NCBI GenBank assembly: GCA_038210275.1
Contig: JBBQWV010000010.1
Location: 52,605 to 116,604, forward strand
Direction: 5' to 3'
DNA from: PALSA-1296 sp038210275
GTDB lineage: Bacteria > Bacteroidota > Ignavibacteria > Palsa-1295
DNA: 64,000 bases
The notes under the pieces are model-generated. The model made no database searches and had not been told where the DNA came from. It saw only the letters and a program-made list of their open reading frames with translations. Positions 26,582-35,353 of this stretch are shown here, piece after piece. Positions within the stretch are counted from its first letter, which is position 1. The number at the start of each line of letters is the position of its first letter. The position numbers and the translations under genes are program-made.

Positions 26582-28522
26582 ATGAACGAGCAAAAACTTC
26601 ATCCTGATGCGCAAACGAATCCGTCCGACACGGAATATTTCCTTCTTGGCTCCGGGAAAATTCAGGCTGCGATCCAGTGGAGTAGAAATCCTGAATGCAC
26701 ACCGCTTGGTATCATACTTTCGGTGCCTCATCATTTTGCTCGTAAAAGCGGTTCATATCTTTTTCATCCTGAACTTGGTTTAGAGCGAACGATGGTAACC
26801 GTTATTATCGACGGAGTTCGCTATCAACCGAAGCACGACGAATTAAAAGTTTGCTGGAGCGAATACGAAGGAGTACCAAACGTGCTTGCGACATGGAATG
26901 CCGGAGGACATCAAATATTACAGAGCTTCTATACTTCTCCTGATTCCCATTCGCTCATCCAATGGATAGGAGTCATGGGTGCCGGCGAAAAGAAAGTTGA
27001 AATAGAAACATCACTCTATGCAAATCCGAATCTCTTTTCATCATTTGGCTCACAGAATAATGTTCTTTACGATTCTGGATATAATATTATTTGTATCACT
27101 GCATTACAGCCATCTAGTATAAATGAGCGATACATCACTATTACTGCCCAACCATTTAATGGAGTAGATAAAGAAGCGCACATTGTTTATATAACTGGAG
27201 TCCGTGAAGGAAGATTGGAGTTGCAACCATTTTTTGATCGTGAAAGAGAGTATTGGAAAGATACAGCCACTCTGATCTCGTCGAAAAACCCGAAGATCGT
27301 TGAAATTTTCAATGCTGCAAAGTTTGGATTACGAGCAGTTGTTTCTTCTATCGGCAGATTCGATGCAAGTATCTGGCAGTACGGAATGGAATGGGGACGA
27401 GATGCAGCGAAGGTTGCGGAGGGACTTGTTTACTCAGGACAGTTCGAACTGGCAAAATCTGTCCTTGAAAATATCCTCACAAAGCGAAGCAATGATGAAG
27501 GCATGGTTGCCGAAGCAAGCAGATTCCGTGGCGGAGCAAACTCAGAACTGGATTCAAACGGCCTTGTACTCAAGGCGCTACATACTTATTATGAGTGGAC
27601 TTACGATGTTGCATTCATTAAAGAAAATTGGAAACGAATTAGTGCAATAGCTGACTACTTACTTCGTCCGGAATTTCTTGATGAAGAAACCGGAATGCTA
27701 AAAGCTTCGCGTGAAATTTGGGAGAGAATGGAAGTCATGGGAATTGAGCCTGGGTACGATGTTGCGCATCAAACTTTTGGAATACTTGGATTGGAAGCGA
27801 CTTCTGCTCTCGCAATCGCAGTAGGAGAATCAGAATGTAACGAAAGGTGGACGCAAATTTCAAACAAGATGAAAACATCTTTTCTTTCTCATCCGACTCA
27901 TTCAATGATTCAAAGTGAGAGGATCATCAAGCGACGTTTAATAAATGGAAGTATTCAACATGCGTTACATCTTGATAAGAAAAGTGAAAGTGAAGATTTC
28001 TTTTCAAAATTTGTTCCGAAAGAAATGCCACTAGGCAGTGTGGGTTCTCATCAGTTAGAACCTGATGTTTCGCAATGTTTTCCGATTATTTACGGACTCG
28101 TTGATCCGAAATCAGATATTGCCCGCAATACTATGCAAGACTTAGAGAAGCTTTGGTCCCAAACCTGGGATGGTGGGGGGTATGGACGATATGATGTTTC
28201 CGGTGAACCTGATTCACCGGGTCCTTGGGCACTTGCTACGTGTTTGATGGCACAGGCATATTTTGAAATGGGCGAGACTGAAAAAGCAATGCGAGCAGTT
28301 AATTGGCTTATTGAAAAAGCCGGAAGCGCAGGCTCGTGGTTCGAGTTTTATGGAGAACGCCCGACACCGCCGCTTCCCCCAACGGGCATTTTGGTGTGGG
28401 CGTGGGCGCAATTTATTTCGCTTGTTGTAAAGAATATTCTTGGAGCTAATGTAGAAGAAGGGAAGTTGCAACTTTCACCGAAACTCGAAGGATTTGAAAC
28501 GAAGTTGAGATTTAAATCATAA
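26582..28522 (+). CDS. Six-hairpin glycosidase-like protein (glucoamylase/GH15-like)
   Basis: 646 residues without a signal peptide, so probably cytoplasmic. The N-terminal ~240 residues form a beta-sandwich. The C-terminal (alpha/alpha)6 toroid has repeated helix hairpins with acidic residues at cleft positions (YGMEWGRDAAKVAEGL, ELDSNGLVLKAL, GSVGSHQLEPDVSQCFP, WDGGGYGRYDVSGEPDSPG). This is the architecture of GH15 glucoamylases and related families. The substrate and the exact GH family are not assigned. It follows an SSS transporter and is coupled to the next gene by TAATG. Confidence 0.65.
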   Translation: MNEQKLHPDAQTNPSDTEYFLLGSGKIQAAIQWSRNPECTPLGIILSVPHHFARKSGSYLFHPELGLERTMVTVIIDGVRYQPKHDELKVCWSEYEGVPNVLATWNAGGHQILQSFYTSPDSHSLIQWIGVMGAGEKKVEIETSLYANPNLFSSFGSQNNVLYDSGYNIICITALQPSSINERYITITAQPFNGVDKEAHIVYITGVREGRLELQPFFDREREYWKDTATLISSKNPKIVEIFNAAKFGLRAVVSSIGRFDASIWQYGMEWGRDAAKVAEGLVYSGQFELAKSVLENILTKRSNDEGMVAEASRFRGGANSELDSNGLVLKALHTYYEWTYDVAFIKENWKRISAIADYLLRPEFLDEETGMLKASREIWERMEVMGIEPGYDVAHQTFGILGLEATSALAIAVGESECNERWTQISNKMKTSFLSHPTHSMIQSERIIKRRLINGSIQHALHLDKKSESEDFFSKFVPKEMPLGSVGSHQLEPDVSQCFPIIYGLVDPKSDIARNTMQDLEKLWSQTWDGGGYGRYDVSGEPDSPGPWALATCLMAQAYFEMGETEKAMRAVNWLIEKAGSAGSWFEFYGERPTPPLPPTGILVWAWAQFISLVVKNILGANVEEGKLQLSPKLEGFETKLRFKS

Positions 28523-29589
28523 TGGAAGTGCAAATAAAATGTCATTCTGAGCTTAGCAAAACGGAACGAAGAATCTCAGACATTCGGGCAAACCGATTTT
28601 TTGAGATCCTTCACTTCGCTCATAATGACATTTGTAAAAATATTCTCTTAAAAAGACTTTCCATTTTAATTATTATTTCCTTTTTCATCCTTTATCCATC
28701 ATCCCTCATCATTGCCCAACACGTTCGTCTCTTTGCCTGCGCACTTGCAAGTAATGATCCCACTGCTTCAATGGGTGGCAGTTCGATGGGAGCTGGTTTA
28801 TGGCAGAGCGATGATACCGCGAAGACATGGGTGCAGCTTGGTTGGAAGCACGTAAAATGTTATTCTGTTGACGTCGTAAATAAAAGTAATGGGAAAATTA
28901 TTTATCAAGCTTGCGGTAACGGAGTTCTGCGATCAACCGATTTTGGTGCGACATGGCGAATGCTGACCGATTGGCGCATCACAGAAGTAATGGATATTTG
29001 TATTGACCAGATAGCTCCAAAGAATATTTATATTGCTACGCCTGAAGCAATTTGGAAAAGCAATGATGGAGGTGATAATTGGTATGAAGCTGATTCCGAT
29101 ATTCCACATCCGATCTTTGTTTCGAGAATCGTTGTCGATCCGAAGAATCATTTAAAAATTTATGCAGCAGTAGATACTACAATTTATATTTCGAATGACG
29201 GTGGATTGGTGTGGATGAATTCTAAGGCAAATGCCGAAGAGGCTCACAAATTTGTAATTGATGAAATAAAACTAATAGCTGGAGTTGACAGCGTAGGAAT
29301 ATTAGTTTGGAAGGACCCCACCGTCATACTTAGTGTTGATGCCCGCTATTCTAAAAATCCTTATTATGATATCTATCCTTTATACCAGATCGTACAACTT
29401 CAAATTGAGAGTGAGAAGTCTTCCCACCCTGATGAGGCTTCAAAAAATATTCATTCGGCTTTGAAACTTGGTAAGGCCATACTATTAGCGTCATTAGATG
29501 GCGGCATTTGGAAATATGAGTATAGGGTGGAAAGATCTGGTTTAGATTCTCTCCAGGTCTGGAGATTAAAAGCAGTTGATATAAAATGA
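28522..29589 (+). CDS. Exported Asp-box (sortilin/BNR-like) propeller with repeat-derived N-terminus
   Basis: 355 residues. The body has four Asp-box loops: SDDTAKTW, STDFGATW, SNDGGDNW and SNDGGLVW, typical of BNR/sortilin-type propellers that bind or cleave glycans. The only ATG upstream of the signal-peptide-like core (LSILIIISFFILYPSSLIIAQ) is at 28522, coupled to the previous stop by TAATG. Between that ATG and the hydrophobic core is a 90-base inverted-repeat element read in frame, giving a polar 37-residue leader. The hydrophobic core itself ends in a TTCATCC-type heptamer tract. Whether export works is uncertain. The stop overlaps the next start by 4 bases. Confidence 0.7.
   Translation: MEVQIKCHSELSKTERRISDIRANRFFEILHFAHNDICKNILLKRLSILIIISFFILYPSSLIIAQHVRLFACALASNDPTASMGGSSMGAGLWQSDDTAKTWVQLGWKHVKCYSVDVVNKSNGKIIYQACGNGVLRSTDFGATWRMLTDWRITEVMDICIDQIAPKNIYIATPEAIWKSNDGGDNWYEADSDIPHPIFVSRIVVDPKNHLKIYAAVDTTIYISNDGGLVWMNSKANAEEAHKFVIDEIKLIAGVDSVGILVWKDPTVILSVDARYSKNPYYDIYPLYQIVQLQIESEKSSHPDEASKNIHSALKLGKAILLASLDGGIWKYEYRVERSGLDSLQVWRLKAVDIK
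28541..28630. repeat. GTCATTCTGAGC inverted-repeat element within the 28522 ORF
   Basis: GTCATTCTGAGC (28541) pairs with GCTCATAATGAC (ending 28630) with one mismatch in 12. The inner arms ACGAAGAATCTCA and TGAGATCCTTCACTT extend the stem. This is a typical ~90-bp dispersed palindrome, here translated in frame. Confidence 0.75.
28684..28711. repeat. TTCATCC-type heptamer tract in the signal-peptide region
   Basis: TTCATCC, TTTATCC, ATCATCC, CTCATCA in 7-base register. It encodes the end of the hydrophobic core of the 28522 product. The same unit type is at 52911-52945. Confidence 0.7.
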
Positions 29590-31214
29590 GAACGGCGATA
29601 CTTATAATTTTTATTCTTTCAATTACCTCTGAACTGCAGGCTCAGAGCGATATGCAAAAGAAAAGTATCCTCGTTGAAATCGCACAAAAAGATTACCGTC
29701 CGACCTTTTCCGCTATCGCAGCAAAGCTTACCACTGGTATCAGGACGAAAGAGGCACTGCACCAACTCGATACGCTACTCAGCAGAGAGTATGGCGATAT
29801 GTTCTGGGTGTACGGATGCACCGGTTTGTACTTTTCTACGAAAGCAGTTCTTCCCCAGTCCTATAAAAAGAAAATAAAAGATTGCTGGAAAAGATTTACT
29901 CCGTACCGAGGTGATACGGAAAATCATTTCCTGATGTATTACTCCTCGCTGTATCTGATGTCGCAGGAGTGGCCGTCCCTGACTGGCAAACAATGGTTTC
30001 TTGGCAAGACCTCAAAAGAAATCCATAAGGAATCCCAAGAATATCTTAATTATTGGATTAATAAAACAGCGCGCTTTGGTCAGGTAGAGTTTGAATCTCC
30101 CCGTTATCTGTATTATTTTATCACACCGCTTATTCTTCTTGCCGAATATTCAAAAGATACCGTGATGAAAAAGCGAAGCGAAATGATGTTAGAATATCTG
30201 CTTGCCGGGTATGCTCAAGAATATCTGGATGGAAATTACTGCGGAGCACATTCACGAATCAGCAACGAAGCTGCATTCGATACGCGAAGTGCAGAAGCAG
30301 CGAGTTACGGCGAATATTTTTTTGAAGATTCCGTCAAACATATTTTGCCCGACATTGCATTCGCAGCAATGTCTTCGTTTGAGCTTCCAAAAATAATTCG
30401 GAATATTGCAAAAGATAGGGAAGAACCATATAGCTCGCATGAGATCAAAAGAAGCAGGGATGCTTTTCGGTATTCAGAACATCTTAATTTTTCTGTCAAT
30501 AAATATACATTCATGACGAAAGATTATGCTCTCGGTTCGATTCAGGGCGGTTTAGTACAGCCAATCCAGCAGCGGTCTTGGAGTCTGACAATTAATAGCA
30601 GCCATGACAAAAATATAATTTTCGGACTGCATCCTTATGTCTCGGAAAAAGAACTGGGCATGTTCTTTCCTGAAGAGCCATCATTCATGCTCGAAAAAAT
30701 AGATCTCGTGAAAAACGGATACACAAGTGAGAATAAATGGGTTGGTGGTTCGCCGTTCGAGAAAATATACCAATATAAAAATCAGATCGAGTGTATATAT
30801 GATATACCAAAAGATGTGAAGTATCAGCATGTAGATATTTTTATTCCGGGATGGGGCAAATTTTTATTCCGCGATTCAAACTTTTTTCGGATACAATATG
30901 ATTCTTGCATTGTCGGGATTTTGTTGAAAACGAAATATGAATTGATTCGAGAAAATACAAATTTCAGATTGCGTTTATCGCTTGATTCGGGCAAAACGTC
31001 ATATATTGTTAGCTGCAACAAAATGGATGATTTCAATGACTTTGATAACGAAGAATCATTTCGTATCAAAGATGATCTGCCCATAGGAAAACATAAGGAG
31101 GATTGGCTTTTTCAATCGCAATTTATCGAGTCAAAGATCGGGAGCGGTATCTTAAAAATGAAATATGGTGCGAACGAGCGAGTCCTTGATTTCATCACGA
31201 ACACTATTCGTTGA
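29586..31214 (+). CDS. Exported (alpha/alpha)-toroid protein, polysaccharide-lyase-like
   Basis: 542 residues with signal peptide MRTAILIIFILSITSELQAQ. The N-terminal ~300 residues are helical, with YRGDTENHFLMYYSSLYLMSQ resembling the TENH-LM helix of chondroitin/alginate-lyase-like toroids and EYLDGNYCGAHSRISNEAAF. The C-terminal ~200 residues are beta-rich, as in heparinase-type lyases. No catalytic Tyr/His/Asn triad is claimed. It is translationally coupled to the Asp-box gene (ATGA), forming a likely glycan module with the glycosidase and SSS transporter. Its last 63 bases overlap the convergent SGNH gene. Confidence 0.55.
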   Translation: MRTAILIIFILSITSELQAQSDMQKKSILVEIAQKDYRPTFSAIAAKLTTGIRTKEALHQLDTLLSREYGDMFWVYGCTGLYFSTKAVLPQSYKKKIKDCWKRFTPYRGDTENHFLMYYSSLYLMSQEWPSLTGKQWFLGKTSKEIHKESQEYLNYWINKTARFGQVEFESPRYLYYFITPLILLAEYSKDTVMKKRSEMMLEYLLAGYAQEYLDGNYCGAHSRISNEAAFDTRSAEAASYGEYFFEDSVKHILPDIAFAAMSSFELPKIIRNIAKDREEPYSSHEIKRSRDAFRYSEHLNFSVNKYTFMTKDYALGSIQGGLVQPIQQRSWSLTINSSHDKNIIFGLHPYVSEKELGMFFPEEPSFMLEKIDLVKNGYTSENKWVGGSPFEKIYQYKNQIECIYDIPKDVKYQHVDIFIPGWGKFLFRDSNFFRIQYDSCIVGILLKTKYELIRENTNFRLRLSLDSGKTSYIVSCNKMDDFNDFDNEESFRIKDDLPIGKHKEDWLFQSQFIESKIGSGILKMKYGANERVLDFITNTIR

Positions 31215-32216
31215 GGGAAAAGTAACATCCTGTTCGACGAATCCTTTTTGCCATATCGTTATTTTATCCGACAGCATTGCCGTCATTTTTTTTGCGCCAA
31301 CGGGAGTGAGGTGATACGTGTCAAGGAAGTCGCTATTATCAAATGCCCCCGGCTTATCGAAATTCCAGATCGGTATGTTATTCTCCATTGCAAATCTCTC
31401 CACCGGCTGATAGGCTTCAAGGCGGTGAAAATACGGAAGATCCGCAGTTGATTCGATCTCTGGTCTGAGTGGTGTATTGAAGAAAGCAAACGGAATGCCT
31501 CGTGCTTTACAAAGTTGGTAAATGTTTTTTAAATCTTGTAAATATGCAAGGTTAAGTACGTAGTTAGAATCACGCTCAAAAAAATTAACTCCGAAACTCA
31601 ATTTCTGAAAAAAAGTAGGATTCTGGATGTCTCGGAATGCATTATTAAATGCGAAAAGATAAATATGGAAGGTGCTTGCGTCAAGCATCGGTGCGAGTGC
31701 CTCTGGTCCAAGACGTAAGACATTCCATAGTGATTTCTTTTTAAGTTTTATAGACGAGGTATCTGTGTCCCCGAAATCGCTGCGGATAGTTGAAACACTA
31801 TTCAATTCCTGAAGGAATATACCATACACCACACGTTTTGGATGCAAACCTCGCTCCAACATTGCTCGAAACATTATGAGATTCGACTTTGCAAAAAAAC
31901 CTCCGGCACCTGAATTTGTTGAATAATTTGGAACGTGATGTTCATTAAAGAGACTGTCAAGATATGTTTCATTCACTCCTCGCTCGACCACTGAACTGCC
32001 TAAAAAAAGCACATGATTCCGGGGATCGGCTTTCTCAGAAAATTCTTTTTCACGATCAATTGTCATCTGAGATCGCAGCATTGTGTGAAAGGTACGTTTG
32101 TTGGCAAGGGGTAGATGAGGAATGGCGTACACGGATATCATGATAACTGCGTATGCGACAACACCGATAAGCAGAGCCTGTTTGGTTACCGATATAATAA
32201 TTTCCTTACGCGACAT
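31152..32216 (-). CDS. SGNH-hydrolase-like membrane-anchored protein (DltD/AlgX-type partner of MBOAT)
   Basis: 354 residues. One N-terminal transmembrane helix (ALLIGVVAYAVIMISVYAI) is followed by an extracytoplasmic domain with the SGNH block I motif FLGSSVVERG (Ser nucleophile) and the C-terminal block V motif DTYHLTPVGAKK (Asp and His). Such proteins work with MBOAT acyltransferases to acylate cell-surface glycans. It overlaps the upstream MBOAT stop by one base (TAATG) and its 3' end overlaps the 29586 gene tail-to-tail. Confidence 0.8.
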   Translation of the reverse strand: MSRKEIIISVTKQALLIGVVAYAVIMISVYAIPHLPLANKRTFHTMLRSQMTIDREKEFSEKADPRNHVLFLGSSVVERGVNETYLDSLFNEHHVPNYSTNSGAGGFFAKSNLIMFRAMLERGLHPKRVVYGIFLQELNSVSTIRSDFGDTDTSSIKLKKKSLWNVLRLGPEALAPMLDASTFHIYLFAFNNAFRDIQNPTFFQKLSFGVNFFERDSNYVLNLAYLQDLKNIYQLCKARGIPFAFFNTPLRPEIESTADLPYFHRLEAYQPVERFAMENNIPIWNFDKPGAFDNSDFLDTYHLTPVGAKKMTAMLSDKITIWQKGFVEQDVTFPSTNSVRDEIKDSLVRTIFHF

Positions 32217-33640
32217 TAAAATTGGAAATAGATAAATGGCTGGGAATCATCAGCGCCTGCAACCAGGACTATTGCAAAAAGAATTCCGAAAACTATTGCC
32301 CTCTTCCACAATGGGGATCGGGCTACAAATCTTTCGCCCCATTTCGTATATTGTGCAATATCAAGAGCGAATGCAAGAATAACGAAAGGCGCCATAGATG
32401 CAGACGATCCAACGCGTGTAATGCCTCCGCGGAATGAAAGCATTTTTGAGATATACTGCCAAGCGCTTGAAAAGTTAGGACTACGGAAAATAATGAATGC
32501 GAACGAAGCAATTGTAAACGTAAAAAACATTTTGAATGGAGTGATCAACGACCATTTTGTTTGCTCAAGTGATGCCTTTGATGCTTTACCCGTTATATCA
32601 AGGTAGGCTTTATGGATAGCGAGGTAGAGACCATTTAGTCCTCCCCAAATGACATAAGTCCAATTAGCGCCGTGCCATAATCCCCCGATAAGCATTGTGA
32701 GAAAATTATTGACGTAGGTGCGGAATTTTCCCTTGCGATTGCCGCCAAGTGGGATATAGACATAATCACGGAGCCAGCTCGAAAGCGAAATATGCCAACG
32801 TCTCCAAAACTCAGTAATGTTTTGCGAAAGATAGGGCGTTGCAAAGTTTAGATTAAGCTCAATTCCGAAAAGCTTGCTCACTCCGCGTGCAATATCCGAA
32901 TATCCTGCAAAATCGCCATAGAGTTGAATTGCAAAGAGATACATGCGCAGAATAAGATCACCACTACCAAGCAAATTCATTTGCGTAAATGCTTGCCCAA
33001 CCATTGGTGAGATCATATCGGCGATCACAACTTTGCGAACATATCCGATGACGATCAAAGAAATTCCATCACGTATCTGTTCAAGTTTTATTTTTCTTTC
33101 ATGAGTAAGCTGCGGAAGGAGCTGCGGCGCTCGGAGGATAGGTCCGGCAACAAGATGTGGGAAATAACTCACGAAAAGTGCAAAGTCGAAGAGATGCGAT
33201 GTCGGCTTAAGCTGACCCCGATATACATCAATCACATAAGCCATCGACATGAATGTATAAAAAGAAATGCCGATCGGCAGAACAAGTGCAAGCGTTGCCG
33301 GATGAACATCGAAGCCAAGCTTTGTTAACACTACAGCGAATGATTGAACAAAAAAATTGCTGTACTTAAAGATCACCAGAACTGCTACATTCGAAATAAT
33401 AGAGATAAGCATCCATCGCTTTTTTAACCGATGGGTTGTAGCTTTATATACTGCGTGAGATGCGTAGAAATCAATGAGGATCGTGAGTGCAAGTAGTCCG
33501 AGGAATCGCCAATCCCACCATGCATAAAAGAAAAGACTGGCTGCAAGAAGCATCCTGTTCTGTCCTTTGAACGGCAGCACATAATAGAGAGCCAGTACTA
33601 CAGGCAGAAAAATTGCGAATGCAAGGCTATTAAAGATCAT
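32216..33640 (-). CDS. MBOAT family O-acyltransferase (AlgI-like)
   Basis: 474 residues with about 11 transmembrane helices. Family motifs are HLVAGPILRAPQLLPQL, GYSDIARGVSKLFGIELNLNF, FWRRWHISLSSWLRDYVYIPLGGN, and the catalytic His in LIGGLWHGANWTYVIWGGLNG. It transfers acyl groups (often acetyl) to surface polysaccharide. It is embedded in an operon: esterase-MBOAT-SGNH, with 4-base and 1-base overlaps. The acceptor glycan cannot be named from the sequence. Confidence 0.93.
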   Translation of the reverse strand: MIFNSLAFAIFLPVVLALYYVLPFKGQNRMLLAASLFFYAWWDWRFLGLLALTILIDFYASHAVYKATTHRLKKRWMLISIISNVAVLVIFKYSNFFVQSFAVVLTKLGFDVHPATLALVLPIGISFYTFMSMAYVIDVYRGQLKPTSHLFDFALFVSYFPHLVAGPILRAPQLLPQLTHERKIKLEQIRDGISLIVIGYVRKVVIADMISPMVGQAFTQMNLLGSGDLILRMYLFAIQLYGDFAGYSDIARGVSKLFGIELNLNFATPYLSQNITEFWRRWHISLSSWLRDYVYIPLGGNRKGKFRTYVNNFLTMLIGGLWHGANWTYVIWGGLNGLYLAIHKAYLDITGKASKASLEQTKWSLITPFKMFFTFTIASFAFIIFRSPNFSSAWQYISKMLSFRGGITRVGSSASMAPFVILAFALDIAQYTKWGERFVARSPLWKRAIVFGILFAIVLVAGADDSQPFIYFQF

Positions 33641-34257
33641 CCTTTAGGGCTATGCTCCTTGACCCAGGTATTGGCGTGTTTGAGTAGCGGAATTGTCATT
33701 TTATGTCTTCCTTTATACGAATAGTATTCAGAAGAAATTCCCTTTGAGGTGAGAAAATCATGGGCAAAAATTGATTCGGATTCCGGCAATACTTCATCTT
33801 CTGTTCCGTGAGTGATCAGAAACTTGCTTGTTTTGCTAAGAGATTTCCATTCCAATATCGGTCGCGGGAAAAATCCACTCATTGCAAGAACTCCATTCGG
33901 TTTAATATTTCCTCTTAAACTAAGGATATGACTCATCGCCGCTCCCTGACTGAATCCCATCAGAAATAAATGGCTTTCCGTAATATTTTTTTCTTTTAGT
34001 AATCCAGTTATCATTTCAGTCAGAATGTTTTCTGATTCTTTGAAATGTTCTTCTGTAAATGATTCGAGTGGTCGATCATAATCATAGGGCAAAAACCATT
34101 CGTACTCTCCTTTCGGAGACGGGTATGTTCCTTGAATGGATATTATATGAAATGCAGGGTCGAGTAATCCTTCGACTGAGAATATCGTCTCCGCTTTTGC
34201 TGCTCTGCCATGGAGCATTATGATGAGCGGCGAAGAATCAGTTTTAAGGCGCGGCAA
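33637..34257 (-). CDS. Phospholipase/carboxylesterase-type alpha/beta hydrolase
   Basis: 206 residues. The nucleophile elbow is GFSQGAAMS, the acid is in THGTEDEVLP and the His is in KGRHKMTIPLL, with an HGRAA oxyanion region (YpfH/Est-like family). The start assigned is TTG at 34257. The frame stays open upstream for about 52 codons with no ATG or GTG, reaching into the tRNA region and encoding NYRLPYLERLPR, which looks like family sequence (compare the YLxYLP motif). The true N-terminus may therefore be longer, using a non-standard start, or have been disrupted by a hairpin insertion. It overlaps MBOAT by 4 bases. Confidence 0.8.
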   Translation of the reverse strand: MPRLKTDSSPLIIMLHGRAAKAETIFSVEGLLDPAFHIISIQGTYPSPKGEYEWFLPYDYDRPLESFTEEHFKESENILTEMITGLLKEKNITESHLFLMGFSQGAAMSHILSLRGNIKPNGVLAMSGFFPRPILEWKSLSKTSKFLITHGTEDEVLPESESIFAHDFLTSKGISSEYYSYKGRHKMTIPLLKHANTWVKEHSPKG

Positions 34258-34383
34258 CCGCTCCAGATATGGCAGCCGGTAATTTGTTCGCGGTATAATA
34301 ATGGAACTTGCTATGACTGGCTCTTCGTTAAAGGCGCTCTTAACAAATCTAATAGAGTATTTGTTAGCAATTTGTATTTCTTT

Positions 34384-34403
34384 AAGTCCGCCGAGGCGGA
34401 CTT
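34384..34403. repeat. Perfect hairpin AAGTCCGCC-GA-GGCGGACTT before the tRNA
   Basis: A 9-bp perfect stem with a 2-base loop ends 5 bases upstream of the tRNA. Its arms match the core of the AGTGGGGCGGACT repeat family and the centre of the 14238 element. Confidence 0.65.
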
Positions 34404-34408
34404 GAAAT

Positions 34409-34482
34409 GGCGGGGTAGCTCAGTTGGTTAGAGCGTCGGAATCATAATCCGCAGGTCGTGGGTTCAAGTCCCTCTCCCGCTA
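34409..34482 (+). tRNA. tRNA with CAT anticodon (elongator Met, or Ile2)
   Basis: A 74-base cloverleaf: acceptor GGCGGGG/TCCCGCT with two G-T pairs, D-arm GCTC/GAGC, anticodon loop ATCATAA with CAT at 34443-34445, and T-arm GTGGG TTCAAGT CCCTC. There is one mismatch in the T-stem (T-T) and one at the top of the anticodon stem. A paired first base argues against initiator tRNA. CAT could be elongator Met or lysidine-modified Ile2. CCA is not encoded. Confidence 0.93.
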
Positions 34483-34497
34483 CACATGAGAATTAAT

Positions 34498-34530
34498 ATG
34501 GTGATTCATCAAGGAATCACCATTTTTTTT
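34498..34530 (+). terminator. Rho-independent terminator after the tRNA
   Basis: ATGGTGATTC (34498-34507), a 6-base loop, GAATCACCAT (34514-34523), then a run of eight T. It is 15 bases after the tRNA. Confidence 0.93.
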
Positions 34531-34708
34531 GCCCTTACATGAAATCAATGACGATCATTGTGACCACTTTGTCTAAAGTTTATTCATCCGTTTCAAACTG
34601 AGCGAATAGCTCATCCGCTGGCACAATTCTTGCAAAAGCAGCTATTTACCGACTGTTTTTACAGACGGGTTGTGTCATGTAATCCATATAATTATCTACT
34701 TGGCGTCT

Positions 34709-35179
34709 ATGAATACATTGACCATATTCCCAATGATCGTTCTGTCCTTACTTATCGGATCAGGAGCAAAGCAGTATGAACATTCCTATCACACTGGATT
34801 AATAGGGCTGATGCGAATACCCGATGATCTCCCACATGGCGGCTCTGCTCACTTGCAACTTGATTTCACGGTAAACCCAATGTCTGATAGCATATTTGGG
34901 CGATTTCAGGCAATTGATGTGCGAACTGCGTGGAAGCAAATGCCGCCTGCAGGTACATTTAGGGGGAAAATAACAAGACTGAACGGTGCTACCAGGAGCT
35001 TCGGCGGTCATTACACTACCTCCGGCGTACAAGGTGATGGGGGGTCGACTGGGAAGCAGTCTGTGATTTTGATAATCTCGGCGAGCAGATTTGGATATCA
35101 AAAATGGTCCCAAATAAACTCGGACATGATCATTTCCGTGGATTTGTGGGAAATGGAAGGGTATTCCTTTTCAATTTAG
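34709..35179 (+). CDS. Hypothetical exported protein
   Basis: 156 residues from the ATG at 34709; an ATG at 34670 would add 13 residues before the hydrophobic N-terminus (MNTLTIFPMIVLSLLIGSG). The mature part has beta-like segments (HLQLDFTVNP, GTFRGKITRLNGATRSFGGHY). No family was recognised. It is flanked by the tRNA terminator and a 174-base gap. Confidence 0.5.
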   Translation: MNTLTIFPMIVLSLLIGSGAKQYEHSYHTGLIGLMRIPDDLPHGGSAHLQLDFTVNPMSDSIFGRFQAIDVRTAWKQMPPAGTFRGKITRLNGATRSFGGHYTTSGVQGDGGSTGKQSVILIISASRFGYQKWSQINSDMIISVDLWEMEGYSFSI

Positions 35180-35353
35180 AATAGCTTTCCCAGCCTCTTG
35201 AAATCTTTTTTGAAACAAAACACCCATCCCCCTCCTCATATACTCAGAACCTTCGCTATCAGCATTCTTGATGTTACGCTACTATGAATTCTTCATAAAA
35301 ATTAGGATCATAGTGTAACTTTCATCTGCGAAGCGGGTTATTAGAGTAAAGGA

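Noticed and set aside
34210..34431. Plus-strand open frame across the tRNA upstream region.
   Set aside because: It overlaps the tRNA and the esterase and has no protein-like features.
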